Source: Acidulodesulfobacterium sp021802425 | Lineage (GTDB): Bacteria > SZUA-79 > Acidulodesulfobacterales > Acidulodesulfobacteraceae | NCBI GenBank assembly: GCA_021802425.1 | Contig: JAJZXJ010000015.1 | Coordinates: forward strand, 1 to 43,912 | Reading direction: 5' to 3' | Length of the DNA stretch: 43,912 nucleotides | Shown: positions 16,924 to 26,002 of the stretch, in pieces | Numbering within the stretch: the first letter of the stretch is position 1 | Layout of the letters: each line of letters opens with the position of its first letter | The notes under the pieces: generated by a model | Databases searched by the model: none | What the model was told of the DNA's origin: nothing | Seen by the model: only the letters and a program-made list of their open reading frames with translations | Translations under genes and position numbers: made by a program

Positions 16924-18311
16924 CCGCCGACGACAATCGACGGAATTCTCAGCGTAGGCTGGGCGTCGGATACCGGAACGCCCTGTCCGTCTTTACCGCA
17001 TGTCCCGATGCCGAAGCCTAAATCATTCCCTACCATGTCGATATTTTTTAAGACTTCAGGCCCGTTTCCCATAAGGGTTGCCCCGCTGACGGCTTCACCT
17101 ATAGCCCCGTTTTTTATGATATAACCCTCCATAACATCAAATACGAAATCGCCCGTAACGGTATTTACCTGTCCTCCGCCCATTTTTTTTACAAAAAGAC
17201 CGCCGTCAACGCTTTTTATAATATCCCCGGGTTTGGAATCCCCCGGCGCTATCATCGTATTGGACATTCTGACTATAGGGTGGTGTTCATATGACTGCCT
17301 TCTGCCGTTTCCCGTGAGTTCATATCCATATTTAATATTAGATAACCTGTCGGACATATATTTTTTTAAGATCCCGTCCTCCACAAGCACATTTTTATTC
17401 GAGAATGTTCCCTCATCGTCAAATCTATAAAATCCTCGTTTTCCTGCTAAGGAAGAGTCGTCTATAACCGTTATTAACTTTGACGCTACCTGTTCTCCAA
17501 TTTTGTCCGAATAAACGCTCAAGCCGTTTCCCGCAATATCGGCTTCCAACCCATGACCTATAGCCTCATGTATCATTGTTCCGCCTGCCTCGCTCGATAA
17601 TACCACGGGCATAGTTCCCGAAGGTGCAAAGGGAGCGTCAAGCTGGGTTATTGCCCTGTTCAAAGCCTCCTTGGCAATATCTTCCGGGGCAGCATTATCA
17701 AAAAATTCAAAGCCGGTAAAACCTCCCGCCACTTCGTATCCAACCTCCGTCTTTTTGCCGTTAGACACGACAACATGCGCTAAAAATGCCAAATTTTCCC
17801 TGACATCTTTCACGAAATCCCCCATCGAATTTACAATTATAACATCCTGTTTATAGTCGGAATAGGTGATATTTATCTGAACGACCCTTTTATCGAAACC
17901 CCATGCAAATTTTACGACGGGTTCTATCTTTTTTAGTTTTTCAAAGGTTGAGGTCTCTGCCACATCCTTTAGGATTTTAAAGTCGGTTTTTGGCTTCTTC
18001 TCGTTAAAGTTAAGAGCCGCAATCTTATAGGTATCGCTTCGATCGTCGTACGCCGCCTCTTTTAAACTTTTTCCGATTTGCATCAGATTTTTTTCATCCA
18101 GATTATTCGTATAAGCGTAATATGTTTTTTTATTTGAAATAAGCCTGAGACCCGCCCCCCGGGTTATTCCGCTAATTGCCTTTTCGAGTCTTTTCCCCTC
18201 GTTCGATAACAAAGTGGAGACTTTAGATTCTATGAATATATCTACAAAATCATCTTCATTACTCGATGCGTTTGCAAAAATTTTACTAAAATTCAAATTT
18301 GTAATATCCAT
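16924..18311 (-). CDS. tldD: TldD metalloprotease (3' end lost in gap)
   Basis: The visible 463 residues cover nearly the whole of a PmbA/TldD-family zinc protease subunit. The metal site HEAIGHGLEAD is present with its two His and the following Glu, preceded by the typical VVLSSEAGGTMIHE. The C-terminal half has the conserved DVMEGYIIKNG and SGATLMGNGPEVLKNI strings, ending PTLRIPSIVVGG at the gap. Family members normally end a few residues after this VGG, so little is missing. TldD works with TldE/PmbA as a heterodimer that degrades unfolded peptides and matures modified peptides; no tldE is in the window. The ATG at 18311 has GAGGG just upstream. It is divergent from alr. Confidence 0.93.
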
Positions 18312-18373
18312 TTTGCCCTCAATGATTACGCTTATTATATTTTATTTATAACTCCATAAATTTTAACATAAGA

Positions 18374-18402
18374 TTGTTTATTTATAAAGATTTTTATATA
18401 AT
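18374..18402 (+). promoter_or_regulatory. Probable sigma-70 promoter of alr
   Basis: A TTGTTT (-35, 18374-18379) and a perfect TATAAT (-10, 18397-18402) are separated by 17 nt. Transcription would start near 18409, about 38 nt before the alr start codon. In so AT-rich a region a chance TATAAT is possible, but spacing and position fit. Confidence 0.5.
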
Positions 18403-18446
18403 TTATACATTGCCAATTAAAACTAAAATTAAAACCTTAATTTTCG

Positions 18447-19574
18447 ATGAATGATACCACGCTATTTATAAATCTAAAAAACTTAGAAAATAATATCAAT
18501 CAAATAAAATCCCTTAAATTAGCTAAAAATAAAACTATAATCGCTATTTTAAAATCCGACGCTTACGGGCATGGAATCATCCCTGTAGCTGACACACTCA
18601 TAAATAACGGCGTGAACTTTTTTGGAATCGTTAAAATGAGTGAGGCAATCTCCCTTCACAAAAATCATCCCGGGGCAAAACTTTTAATGCTCATAGGCGT
18701 CTCCGAAAACGACATAAAGGAAGCTCTAAATATGAATTTAAGTATTGCCGCTTTTAGTTTGGATTACATTAAATTTCTTTTAAATAAAGCACGGGACATT
18801 AAGCCGCCGCGGCCTTTGAACCTGCATATAAAATATGATTCGGGAATGAACAGATTAGGATTAAACGATGCCGAAATAAAAAAGGCAATAGAAATTATAA
18901 AAAAAAATAAAAATTTATTAAATATCGAAGGAATTTTCAGTCATTTATCATCTGCCGGAAATGACTTAGAATATACTAATTTTCAACTTAAAAACTATAA
19001 AAAGATATTGTCGGAATTTAAAGCGGGGGGCATTACGCCGGAGTTTACCCATATAAGCGCAAGCTCTTCACTTACGAATAATAAAATAGAACAGGATTTT
19101 TCTAATGCAATAAGGCCGGGAATATCGCTTTACGGCATAAATCCAAATCAGGATAATTACCCGGGTTTAAATCTTAAGCCGCTCATGGCTTTAAAATCAT
19201 CTATTATTCAAATAAAAAAAATAAAAAGGGGGTCGTTTATATCTTATAACAATACATTTAAGGCGCCGTGCGGTATGATAACCGCTATTATACCCGCAGG
19301 TTATGACAACGGTATCCCGAGGCTGTTATCGAATAGCGGCAGATTTTTGATAAAGGATAATTTCTCGAATATTGTGGGAATAGTAACTATGAATATGACG
19401 ATAGTTGACATTACAAAAATAGAAGGAGTAAATATGGACGATGAAGTGATAATTGCGGGAGAAAGTCTTACAAAACGGATTGGCTTAGAGGAAATTGCCT
19501 TAAAAGCCCGAACCATCCCCTATGAAATATGCCTTAACTTGGGAAAATCAAATCAAAAAGCTTATATTTATTAG
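18447..19574 (+). CDS. alr: Alanine racemase
   Basis: A 375-residue PLP enzyme that interconverts L- and D-alanine for peptidoglycan. The PLP Schiff-base Lys is K36 in ILKSDAYGHG, and the second catalytic residue is Tyr267 in FISYNNTF. The barrel motif RPGISLYG (223-230) and the C-terminal MNMTIVD strand complete the fold. The MNM replaces the usual SMDM, a minor change. The start ATG at 18447 has no clear Shine-Dalgarno, although an upstream promoter is visible. It is the only plus-strand gene between 10.9 kb and the window end. Confidence 0.95.
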   Translation: MNDTTLFINLKNLENNINQIKSLKLAKNKTIIAILKSDAYGHGIIPVADTLINNGVNFFGIVKMSEAISLHKNHPGAKLLMLIGVSENDIKEALNMNLSIAAFSLDYIKFLLNKARDIKPPRPLNLHIKYDSGMNRLGLNDAEIKKAIEIIKKNKNLLNIEGIFSHLSSAGNDLEYTNFQLKNYKKILSEFKAGGITPEFTHISASSSLTNNKIEQDFSNAIRPGISLYGINPNQDNYPGLNLKPLMALKSSIIQIKKIKRGSFISYNNTFKAPCGMITAIIPAGYDNGIPRLLSNSGRFLIKDNFSNIVGIVTMNMTIVDITKIEGVNMDDEVIIAGESLTKRIGLEEIALKARTIPYEICLNLGKSNQKAYIY

Positions 19575-19583
19575 GGCATAAAA

Positions 19584-19605
19584 AAGCCCGCTGGAAAGCG
19601 GGCTT
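19584..19605. terminator. Terminator between alr and the nifU-like gene
   Basis: A 9-bp GC-rich stem, AAGCCCGCT (19584-19592)/AGCGGGCTT (19597-19605), closes a GGAA loop. On the minus strand it is followed by a run of T, giving a proper intrinsic terminator for the nifU-like gene. On the plus strand the tail is weaker (TTAATT) but it lies 10 nt after the alr stop. Confidence 0.85.
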
Positions 19606-19637
19606 AATTGCCAAAAAAATATCGGCAGAAATTTAAC

Positions 19638-19868
19638 TCAAACCGCATTGACCTCTTTCACGCCCGGCACGCGTTCCTTCAGCAGGCGTTCGATGCCGCC
19701 CTTGAGCGTCATTATAGAACCCATGCAACCGGCGCAGGCGCCTTTAAGTCTAACATTAACGGTTCCGTCATCTAAAATGTTCACCAACTCCACATCACCT
19801 CCGTCAAATTGCAAAGACGGTCTGATTTCATCTAAAACCTTTGTCACCTGAACTCTATCTAAAGCCAT
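19638..19868 (-). CDS. NifU-like C-terminal domain Fe-S scaffold protein
   Basis: A 76-residue protein made of a single NifU C-terminal domain, with the cluster-binding CAGC (C45, C48) preceded by FDGGDVELV and followed by the helix GGIERLLKERVPGV. Such small NfuA/NifU-C proteins accept or carry [4Fe-4S] clusters and pass them to apo-proteins, here plausibly including the radical SAM enzyme nearby. A strong AAGGAGG precedes the ATG. The 181 nt up to greA hold no gene; a long-loop 6-bp inverted repeat (TAGCCG/CGGCTA, 19899-19950) is the only structure. Confidence 0.9.
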   Translation of the reverse strand: MALDRVQVTKVLDEIRPSLQFDGGDVELVNILDDGTVNVRLKGACAGCMGSIMTLKGGIERLLKERVPGVKEVNAV

Positions 19869-20049
19869 TATTAAATCCTCCTTTTATTTAGTCTTATTTA
19901 GCCGCTCTTACCCATATTACCGACTGGACAGTTTGCTTACGGAACGGCTAATATCTTAAATTAATGCACGAAACTTAACGGATTTTACATATCATATATA
20001 TATGAAAATTTACCCGTTTCATCTCGTCCTATCTATAACAATACTATCA

Positions 20050-20535
20050 TCAAATATATTTAATGTCAAGGATTTCAAACTCTTTAACACCCTTGGGAAC
20101 ATTTATGGTTACCTCATCTCCCACGCATCTGCCTATTAATGCTTTAGCGATAGGGGAACTTATGGAAATTTTACATTCTTTTATATTTGATTCGAGATCC
20201 CCGACTATCTGGTACTCCACCTCGCACTCCGCATTTAAATCCAGCAGTTTTACAAATGCGCCGAACACGACCTTTTCTTCGCAAATTCTGGAGATATCTA
20301 TCACCTGAGCCCCTGCTATCTTATCCTCAAGCTCCATAATCTTACCCTCCAGAAAACTCTGTCTTTCTTTTGCGGCATGATACTCTGCATTCTCGGATAA
20401 ATCCCCGTGAGCCCTTGCCTCTTCGATTGCCTTGATGTTTGCAGGTCTTTCGACGGATTTTAACCTTTTTAATTCCTTAACCATATTGCCGTAACCTTCT
20501 TTTGTAATAGGAAAAGATTTTTCTGTCCCTGCCAA
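20050..20535 (-). CDS. greA: Transcript cleavage factor GreA
   Basis: A 161-residue protein with the N-terminal coiled coil and C-terminal FKBP-like domain. The coiled-coil tip DLSENAEYHAAKE carries the acidic residues D45 and E48 that enter the RNA polymerase secondary channel and stimulate cleavage of backtracked RNA. Length matches the family (about 158). It starts 14 nt after the carB stop and so is probably the last gene of the pyr-car run. Confidence 0.96.
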   Translation of the reverse strand: MAGTEKSFPITKEGYGNMVKELKRLKSVERPANIKAIEEARAHGDLSENAEYHAAKERQSFLEGKIMELEDKIAGAQVIDISRICEEKVVFGAFVKLLDLNAECEVEYQIVGDLESNIKECKISISSPIAKALIGRCVGDEVTINVPKGVKEFEILDIKYI

Positions 20536-20549
20536 TAAAACTCACCTCC

Positions 20550-23500
20550 TTATATTCCTTTATAATAATCTTGCAATGCCCTGACCGATACATTATGTTC
20601 CTTCAACGCCCTTATTGCCATACATGCGGCGGCAGCGCCCCTGATTGTCGTGTAATAAGGCAAAGAAAATTCGATGGCGCTTCTTCTTATTATATACGAA
20701 TCCTCTAAGGATTTCATCCCCCTTGGCGTGTTAAAAATCATTGAAATCTCCTTGTTTTTAAGGGCGTCTATTATGTGCGGCCTGCCTTCTTTTACCTTAT
20801 TTATCTTTTGATTTTCAATGTTTAATCCGCTTAAATACTCCGATGTTCCCTTTGTGGCGAGTATATGGAAACCCATATCTATTAAAGGCTTGCAAATACC
20901 GCTTAAATATTTTTTGTCCTCATCTTTAACGCTTATCAAAACCGCACCCGATAATGGAAGGTTTTGTCCCGCGGCTATCTGTGATTTGGCATACGCCATT
21001 CCGAAATTTACATCTATTCCCATTACCTCGCCCGTTGAACGCATTTCCGGTCCAAGCATAGGATCGACATTAGAAAATTTCGAGAACGGAAAAACGGCTT
21101 CCTTCACGCAATAATAATCGATATTAAACGACTTTCCAAGTTTGAAGGAATCAAGCTCTTCCCCGAGAAGAATCTTCGTCGCAAGTTTAGCAACGGGGAT
21201 ACCCGTAGCCTTGCTGACAAACGGCACGGTTCTCGATGCCCGTGGATTAACTTCTATAACATATATATCGTTATTTTTAACGGCATATTGAATATTGATA
21301 AGGCCCATAACTTTAAACTCAAGACAAATCGTTACGGTTATTTCTTTTATCCTTTCGATAATATCCCTGTCTAAAGAAAATGCCGGCAATGAACATGCAC
21401 TGTCCCCGGAATGAACGCCTGCTTCTTCTATATGCTCCATTATTCCCGCTATATAAACGGACTTAGAGTCGCTTAATGCGTCAACATCTACCTCGATGGC
21501 ATCTTCTAAAAATTTATCTATAAGGATAGGAAAAGAAATATCCTGCTTAAATATTTTTTTGATATATTGTCGTAAATTATTTTCATTATAGATAATTTCC
21601 ATTGCCCTTCCGCCCAGAACATAAGAAGGTCTCAGTAAAACAGGAAACCCGATCCGGGTAGAATTCTTATAAACCTCTTCATCGTTAAACGCCATTGAAC
21701 TATTCGGCTGCAGCAGATTTAATTTTTCGATCACCCTTTTGAACTTTTCCCTATCCTCGGCGGTGTCAATATCTTTAAAAGATGTTCCCAGTATTTTAAT
21801 GCCGCTTGAATCAAATTCTTTTGCCAGCTTAAGCGGCGTTTGACCGCCGAATTGTAATATAATAGGCGGGTTAGCCTCAATATTTTCGATACTCATAACA
21901 TCTTCGGAAGTTAACGGTTCAAAATATAATCTGGATGAGGTGTCATAATCGGTCGAAACAGTTTCGGGGTTACAGTTAACCATTATCGAAGAATAACCGC
22001 TTTCTTTTAAAGCTAAGGCGCAGTGAACACAGCAATAGTCAAATTCTATTCCCTGTCCGATTCTGTTCGGACCGCTGCCCAGAATAACTATTTTCTTGTT
22101 TTCTAACGGCTTGACCTCGTTAAATTTATCATAAGATGAATACATATAAGGCGTAGCTGCCTCAAATTCGGCGGCGCAGGTATCGACCTTCTTATAAACC
22201 CTTAATATATTATTCTTTTTGCAAATGTCTGCCGTAAACCTTTCGGCCTCTTTGATTAATGCGATTGCACCTTCGTCTTTTTTTGAATAATCTTCGGGAG
22301 TAATATGCTTTCCGTCTTTATATCTTGCGGTCAGCTTTGCAATAACCCAATTAGAAAAATCAAATTCTTTAGCTTCTCTTAAGAGCGGAATATTCCCTTC
22401 CAAATCCGTGGTAGAAAACAGTTTTTTTTCAAGCTCTATGATGAGTTTAATTTGATTTAAAAACCACTTATCGATTTTGGACAATTCATTAATCTCGTCA
22501 ACCGTAAGATTTATCCTGAGTGCATCGGCTATTAAAAAAAGCCTTCTATAATCGTTATTTTTTATCAGTGACCTTATTTCTTCTTTAATCATAAGGGTGT
22601 CTTGTTTGTTGCAGGTGCCTTCGTAAGATAAATCCAATCCGTAAAGGGATTCAATCCCGTAATTCCCGTTTTCTAATGACCTTGCGGCCTTTTGAATCGA
22701 ACCTGCAAATGTTCTGCCTATTGCCATAACTTCGCCGACCGATTTCATATGGGTCGTCAGGGTATTATCGGTTTGAGGGAATTTTTCGAATGTAAAACGG
22801 GGTATTTTTGTAACGACATAATCTATCGACGGCTCGAAACATGCAAGCGTTTTTTTAGTAATATCGTTCGTAATTTCATCTAAAGTATAACCGACTGCTA
22901 ACTTTGCGGCAATCTTGGCTATTGCGAACCCTGTTGCCTTCGAGGCTAAACTTGAGCTTCTTGAAACCCTGGGGTTCATCTCGATAACATATACCTTATC
23001 GGAATCAGGGTCTAAAGCAAATTGAATATTAGAGCCGCCCGTTTCGACTCCTATCTCGTTCATTATCTTAATGGAATAGTCGCGAAGTTTCTGTAAATCT
23101 TTATCGTTCAAGGTTTGAACCGGCGCAACGGTGATCGAATCTCCCGTATGAATCCCCATAGGATCAAAGTTTTCGATAGAGCATATTATTATAGTATTTC
23201 GATTTTTATCCGTCATGACCTCAAGTTCGACCTCTTTGAATCCTATAACTGATTTTTCGATTAATATCTCGTTAATCGGACTTGCGTTTATACCGTTTGC
23301 GGCAAACTCCGCAAATTCTTCAATATTATACGCAATGCCTCCCCCGGTGCCGCCCAGCGTAAAAGAAGGTCTTATAATTACGGGAAAACCGATACTCTTT
23401 TGAACCTCGTAAGCCTCATCCATGTTAGTGGCAAAACCGCCCTGCAAAACCGGAATGCCTATCTTTTCCATGCTCTTTTTAAAATATTCTCTATCCTCGG

Positions 23501-23876
23501 CTTTTTTAATCGCATCAACATTCGCGCCTAAAATTTTTAATCCGTATTTTTGTAAAACTCCGTTTTCGTGAAGCTCTAAAGTCAGGTTAAGGGCGGTCTG
23601 TCCGCCAAGCGTAGGCAATATGCTGTCCGGTCTTTCCTTTTCTATGATTTTTGCAATAAATTCCTTTGTCAAGGGTTCGATGTAAGTTTTACTCGCATAA
23701 CCCGGGTCTGTCATGATAGTAGCGGGATTAGAATTTACAAGTATGACTTCATAGCCCTCCTCGGCCAAGGCTTTTGCCCCCTGGGTACCGGAATAATCAA
23801 ACTCAGCCGCCTGCCCTATTACGATAGGACCAGAGCCTACTATCAAAATTCTTTTAATATCGGTTCTTTTAGGCAT
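20550..23876 (-). CDS. carB: Carbamoyl-phosphate synthase large subunit
   Basis: A 1108-residue enzyme built of two homologous ATP-grasp halves: the carboxyphosphate half (from IKRILIVGSGPIVIGQAAEF) and the carbamoyl-phosphate half (from KKIVILGSGPNRIGQGIEFD). An oligomerisation segment lies between them, and a C-terminal MGS-like allosteric domain begins near GICKPLIDMGFHILAT. It joins bicarbonate, ammonia from CarA and two ATP to make carbamoyl phosphate for pyrimidines and arginine. Slightly longer than the E. coli enzyme (1073). It is separated from carA by the radical SAM gene. Confidence 0.97.
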   Translation of the reverse strand: MPKRTDIKRILIVGSGPIVIGQAAEFDYSGTQGAKALAEEGYEVILVNSNPATIMTDPGYASKTYIEPLTKEFIAKIIEKERPDSILPTLGGQTALNLTLELHENGVLQKYGLKILGANVDAIKKAEDREYFKKSMEKIGIPVLQGGFATNMDEAYEVQKSIGFPVIIRPSFTLGGTGGGIAYNIEEFAEFAANGINASPINEILIEKSVIGFKEVELEVMTDKNRNTIIICSIENFDPMGIHTGDSITVAPVQTLNDKDLQKLRDYSIKIMNEIGVETGGSNIQFALDPDSDKVYVIEMNPRVSRSSSLASKATGFAIAKIAAKLAVGYTLDEITNDITKKTLACFEPSIDYVVTKIPRFTFEKFPQTDNTLTTHMKSVGEVMAIGRTFAGSIQKAARSLENGNYGIESLYGLDLSYEGTCNKQDTLMIKEEIRSLIKNNDYRRLFLIADALRINLTVDEINELSKIDKWFLNQIKLIIELEKKLFSTTDLEGNIPLLREAKEFDFSNWVIAKLTARYKDGKHITPEDYSKKDEGAIALIKEAERFTADICKKNNILRVYKKVDTCAAEFEAATPYMYSSYDKFNEVKPLENKKIVILGSGPNRIGQGIEFDYCCVHCALALKESGYSSIMVNCNPETVSTDYDTSSRLYFEPLTSEDVMSIENIEANPPIILQFGGQTPLKLAKEFDSSGIKILGTSFKDIDTAEDREKFKRVIEKLNLLQPNSSMAFNDEEVYKNSTRIGFPVLLRPSYVLGGRAMEIIYNENNLRQYIKKIFKQDISFPILIDKFLEDAIEVDVDALSDSKSVYIAGIMEHIEEAGVHSGDSACSLPAFSLDRDIIERIKEITVTICLEFKVMGLINIQYAVKNNDIYVIEVNPRASRTVPFVSKATGIPVAKLATKILLGEELDSFKLGKSFNIDYYCVKEAVFPFSKFSNVDPMLGPEMRSTGEVMGIDVNFGMAYAKSQIAAGQNLPLSGAVLISVKDEDKKYLSGICKPLIDMGFHILATKGTSEYLSGLNIENQKINKVKEGRPHIIDALKNKEISMIFNTPRGMKSLEDSYIIRRSAIEFSLPYYTTIRGAAAACMAIRALKEHNVSVRALQDYYKGI

Positions 23877-23902
23877 AATTTTATTAAATGATTAATTTTT
23901 AG

Positions 23903-24835
23903 TTAAAACATTAAAGAATTATCTTCCTGAAAATATCCTGTTAAATTCGCATTCGCCAGATCTAAAATGGCTTCCGCATACTCTCCTGCAGTTATTTTTC
24001 GATTGATTTTAAAATCGTAACAGGCTTTATATGCGGGAAAATATTGGCTCATAAGGCTTACAGGGACATCTTCGCTAAGTTCGTCTGCAATAAATCTAAA
24101 AGAATCTTTATGTCCGCTTATTCCTGCCGGCAAAACGAGATGCCTGACCATAAGACCCGATACGGCAACCCCTTTAGCATCCGTAACAAGTTCCTTAACC
24201 TGATTATACATAATCTTTAAAGCCGATCTATTAATTTCTACATAATCTTTTATTCCCGAATACATTAAAGCCTCTTCATCGCTTGAATACTTAATATCGG
24301 GAAGATATATATCGATAATTTTATCCAATAAGTTAAGCGTCTCCCCTGATTCATACCCCGAACTGTTATAAACAACCGGTATAGAAAGCCCTCCTTGTTT
24401 TGCCAAAAATATGGATTCCGCAACAAACGGCATATAATGCGAAGACGAAACTAAATTAATGTTGCAAGCGCCCTTTTCCTGCACTTTAAGCATGCCTACA
24501 GCAAGCTCCGCGGCGTCATATAAATTTCCCGCGCAATATCTGCTAATCGGATAATTCTGGCAAAATTTACATTTCAGCGGACATCCGCTGAAAAAAATTG
24601 TCCCCGAACCTGTCTTCCCTGATATAGGCGGCTCCTCGCCAAAATGAAGGTTTATGCTTGCGATCCTTAGTTTACCCTCCGCGCCGCACAAGCCTTTTTC
24701 GCCGTTTAATCTCTTAGCTTTGCATCTTCTTGGACAAAGCCCGCATTCTCCCATTAACTCGTAAAGTCCATCTATTTTGGCCAGAAACTCTTTGTTTGAA
24801 AGGCTTAAATAGGACGGCAAATGTTTTGATTTCAT
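23903..24835 (-). CDS. PflX/COG1313-type radical SAM protein
   Basis: A 310-residue protein with the radical SAM cluster motif CPLKCKFC (C85, C89, C92), which binds a [4Fe-4S] cluster and S-adenosylmethionine. An N-terminal extra Cys group, CGLCPRRC (C31, C34, C38) plus C50, suggests an auxiliary metal or Fe-S site. The order of motifs (CxLCPRRCxxxR, GLCG, then SGCPLKCKFCQN) is that of the uncharacterised PflX family, related to pyruvate formate-lyase activating enzymes. No glycyl-radical enzyme is nearby. It lies between carA and carB with gaps of 18 and 26 nt, so it is almost certainly co-transcribed with them. Target unknown. Confidence 0.88.
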   Translation of the reverse strand: MKSKHLPSYLSLSNKEFLAKIDGLYELMGECGLCPRRCKAKRLNGEKGLCGAEGKLRIASINLHFGEEPPISGKTGSGTIFFSGCPLKCKFCQNYPISRYCAGNLYDAAELAVGMLKVQEKGACNINLVSSSHYMPFVAESIFLAKQGGLSIPVVYNSSGYESGETLNLLDKIIDIYLPDIKYSSDEEALMYSGIKDYVEINRSALKIMYNQVKELVTDAKGVAVSGLMVRHLVLPAGISGHKDSFRFIADELSEDVPVSLMSQYFPAYKACYDFKINRKITAGEYAEAILDLANANLTGYFQEDNSLMF

Positions 24836-24853
24836 TTATTAAATAAATATAAA

Positions 24854-25981
24854 CTAAACCTTAAAAATTCTTTTTTTATTATTCAAACATAGCTCTTTGA
24901 ATTCGGAAAAAAGATACCTTGAATCTCTTGGTCCAGGCGAACTCTCGGGGTGGTATTGGACCGAAAATGCCTTTAATTCGTCATTTTTAATGCCTTCCAC
25001 GGTATTATCGTTAAGGCTTATATGAGTTAATTCGGTATTCCTCGATATGCGGCCGCCGGTATCCGACAAATTAACGCAAAAACCATGATTTTGCGAGGTT
25101 ATTTCTATCTTTGAGGTTTTGAGATTTTTGACCGGATGGTTTATTCCGTGATGTCCAAATTTAAGTTTGTAAGTATTAAAACCTAACGACAAAGCTAACA
25201 ACTGGTGTCCTAAACATATTCCAAAAACAGGTTTTTCGCCTAACAGGCTTTTTAAGGTTTCTATTTCTTCTTTCATAGTTTTAGGATCTCCCGGTCCGTT
25301 GGACAAAAGAATTCCGTCAGGCTCGGTTTTAAGTATCTCCTGTTTGGAAAAATTATGCGGAACAACAGTTACGCAGGCATTTAAATCGTTAAGGCATCGC
25401 ACCGTATTATACTTAACGCCGTAATCGATAATAGTTACATTAAACTCGGGGGACTTAACCTTTTTTTCATAAACCCTGACAGTAGAAACATTTTTAACGA
25501 GATTTAAACCTTCCATTTTTGACAAACCGGTCAGTTTGCTTTTAATATATGTAATTCCTGATTCCTTTGGGGCAATATACGCATTAATAGAACCCTCCTC
25601 CCTTAATTCTATCGCTAAATGCCTTGTATCAATCCCCGAAATTACAGGAAAGCCGTAAGCATTGACAAATTCCGATAAACTTTTTGAAGCGCCGAAATGG
25701 GAAAACATCCGGACATAGTTTCTTGTTACGAGCCCCGATACCCATACCTTTTCGGATTCAAAATCCGTATCGTTTATCCCGTAATTGCCGATCATGGGAT
25801 AAGTCATAAGAACAATCTGCCCGTTATAAGAAGGGTCGGTAATTAACTCTTGATAACCGTTCATAGCCGTATTAAAAACGATTTCGCCCCCCGATTCTAT
25901 CGCTTTTCCCTCGTAATAACCCTCGTAATATTTCCCGTTGTCAAGCAGAAGCAGAGCTTTTTCTTTGCTTAGATTGTCCAT
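24854..25981 (-). CDS. carA: Carbamoyl-phosphate synthase small subunit
   Basis: A 375-residue glutamine amidotransferase subunit. The N-terminal CPSase small-chain domain (to about residue 170) is followed by a class I GATase domain, with nucleophile Cys256 in GICLGHQL and the His-Glu pair in QYHPESSPGPRDS. It hydrolyses glutamine and channels ammonia to CarB. It follows pyrC after a 21-nt gap. Confidence 0.97.
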   Translation of the reverse strand: MDNLSKEKALLLLDNGKYYEGYYEGKAIESGGEIVFNTAMNGYQELITDPSYNGQIVLMTYPMIGNYGINDTDFESEKVWVSGLVTRNYVRMFSHFGASKSLSEFVNAYGFPVISGIDTRHLAIELREEGSINAYIAPKESGITYIKSKLTGLSKMEGLNLVKNVSTVRVYEKKVKSPEFNVTIIDYGVKYNTVRCLNDLNACVTVVPHNFSKQEILKTEPDGILLSNGPGDPKTMKEEIETLKSLLGEKPVFGICLGHQLLALSLGFNTYKLKFGHHGINHPVKNLKTSKIEITSQNHGFCVNLSDTGGRISRNTELTHISLNDNTVEGIKNDELKAFSVQYHPESSPGPRDSRYLFSEFKELCLNNKKRIFKV

Positions 25982-26002
25982 ATTTATAAATAAGTTGAAA
26001 TA

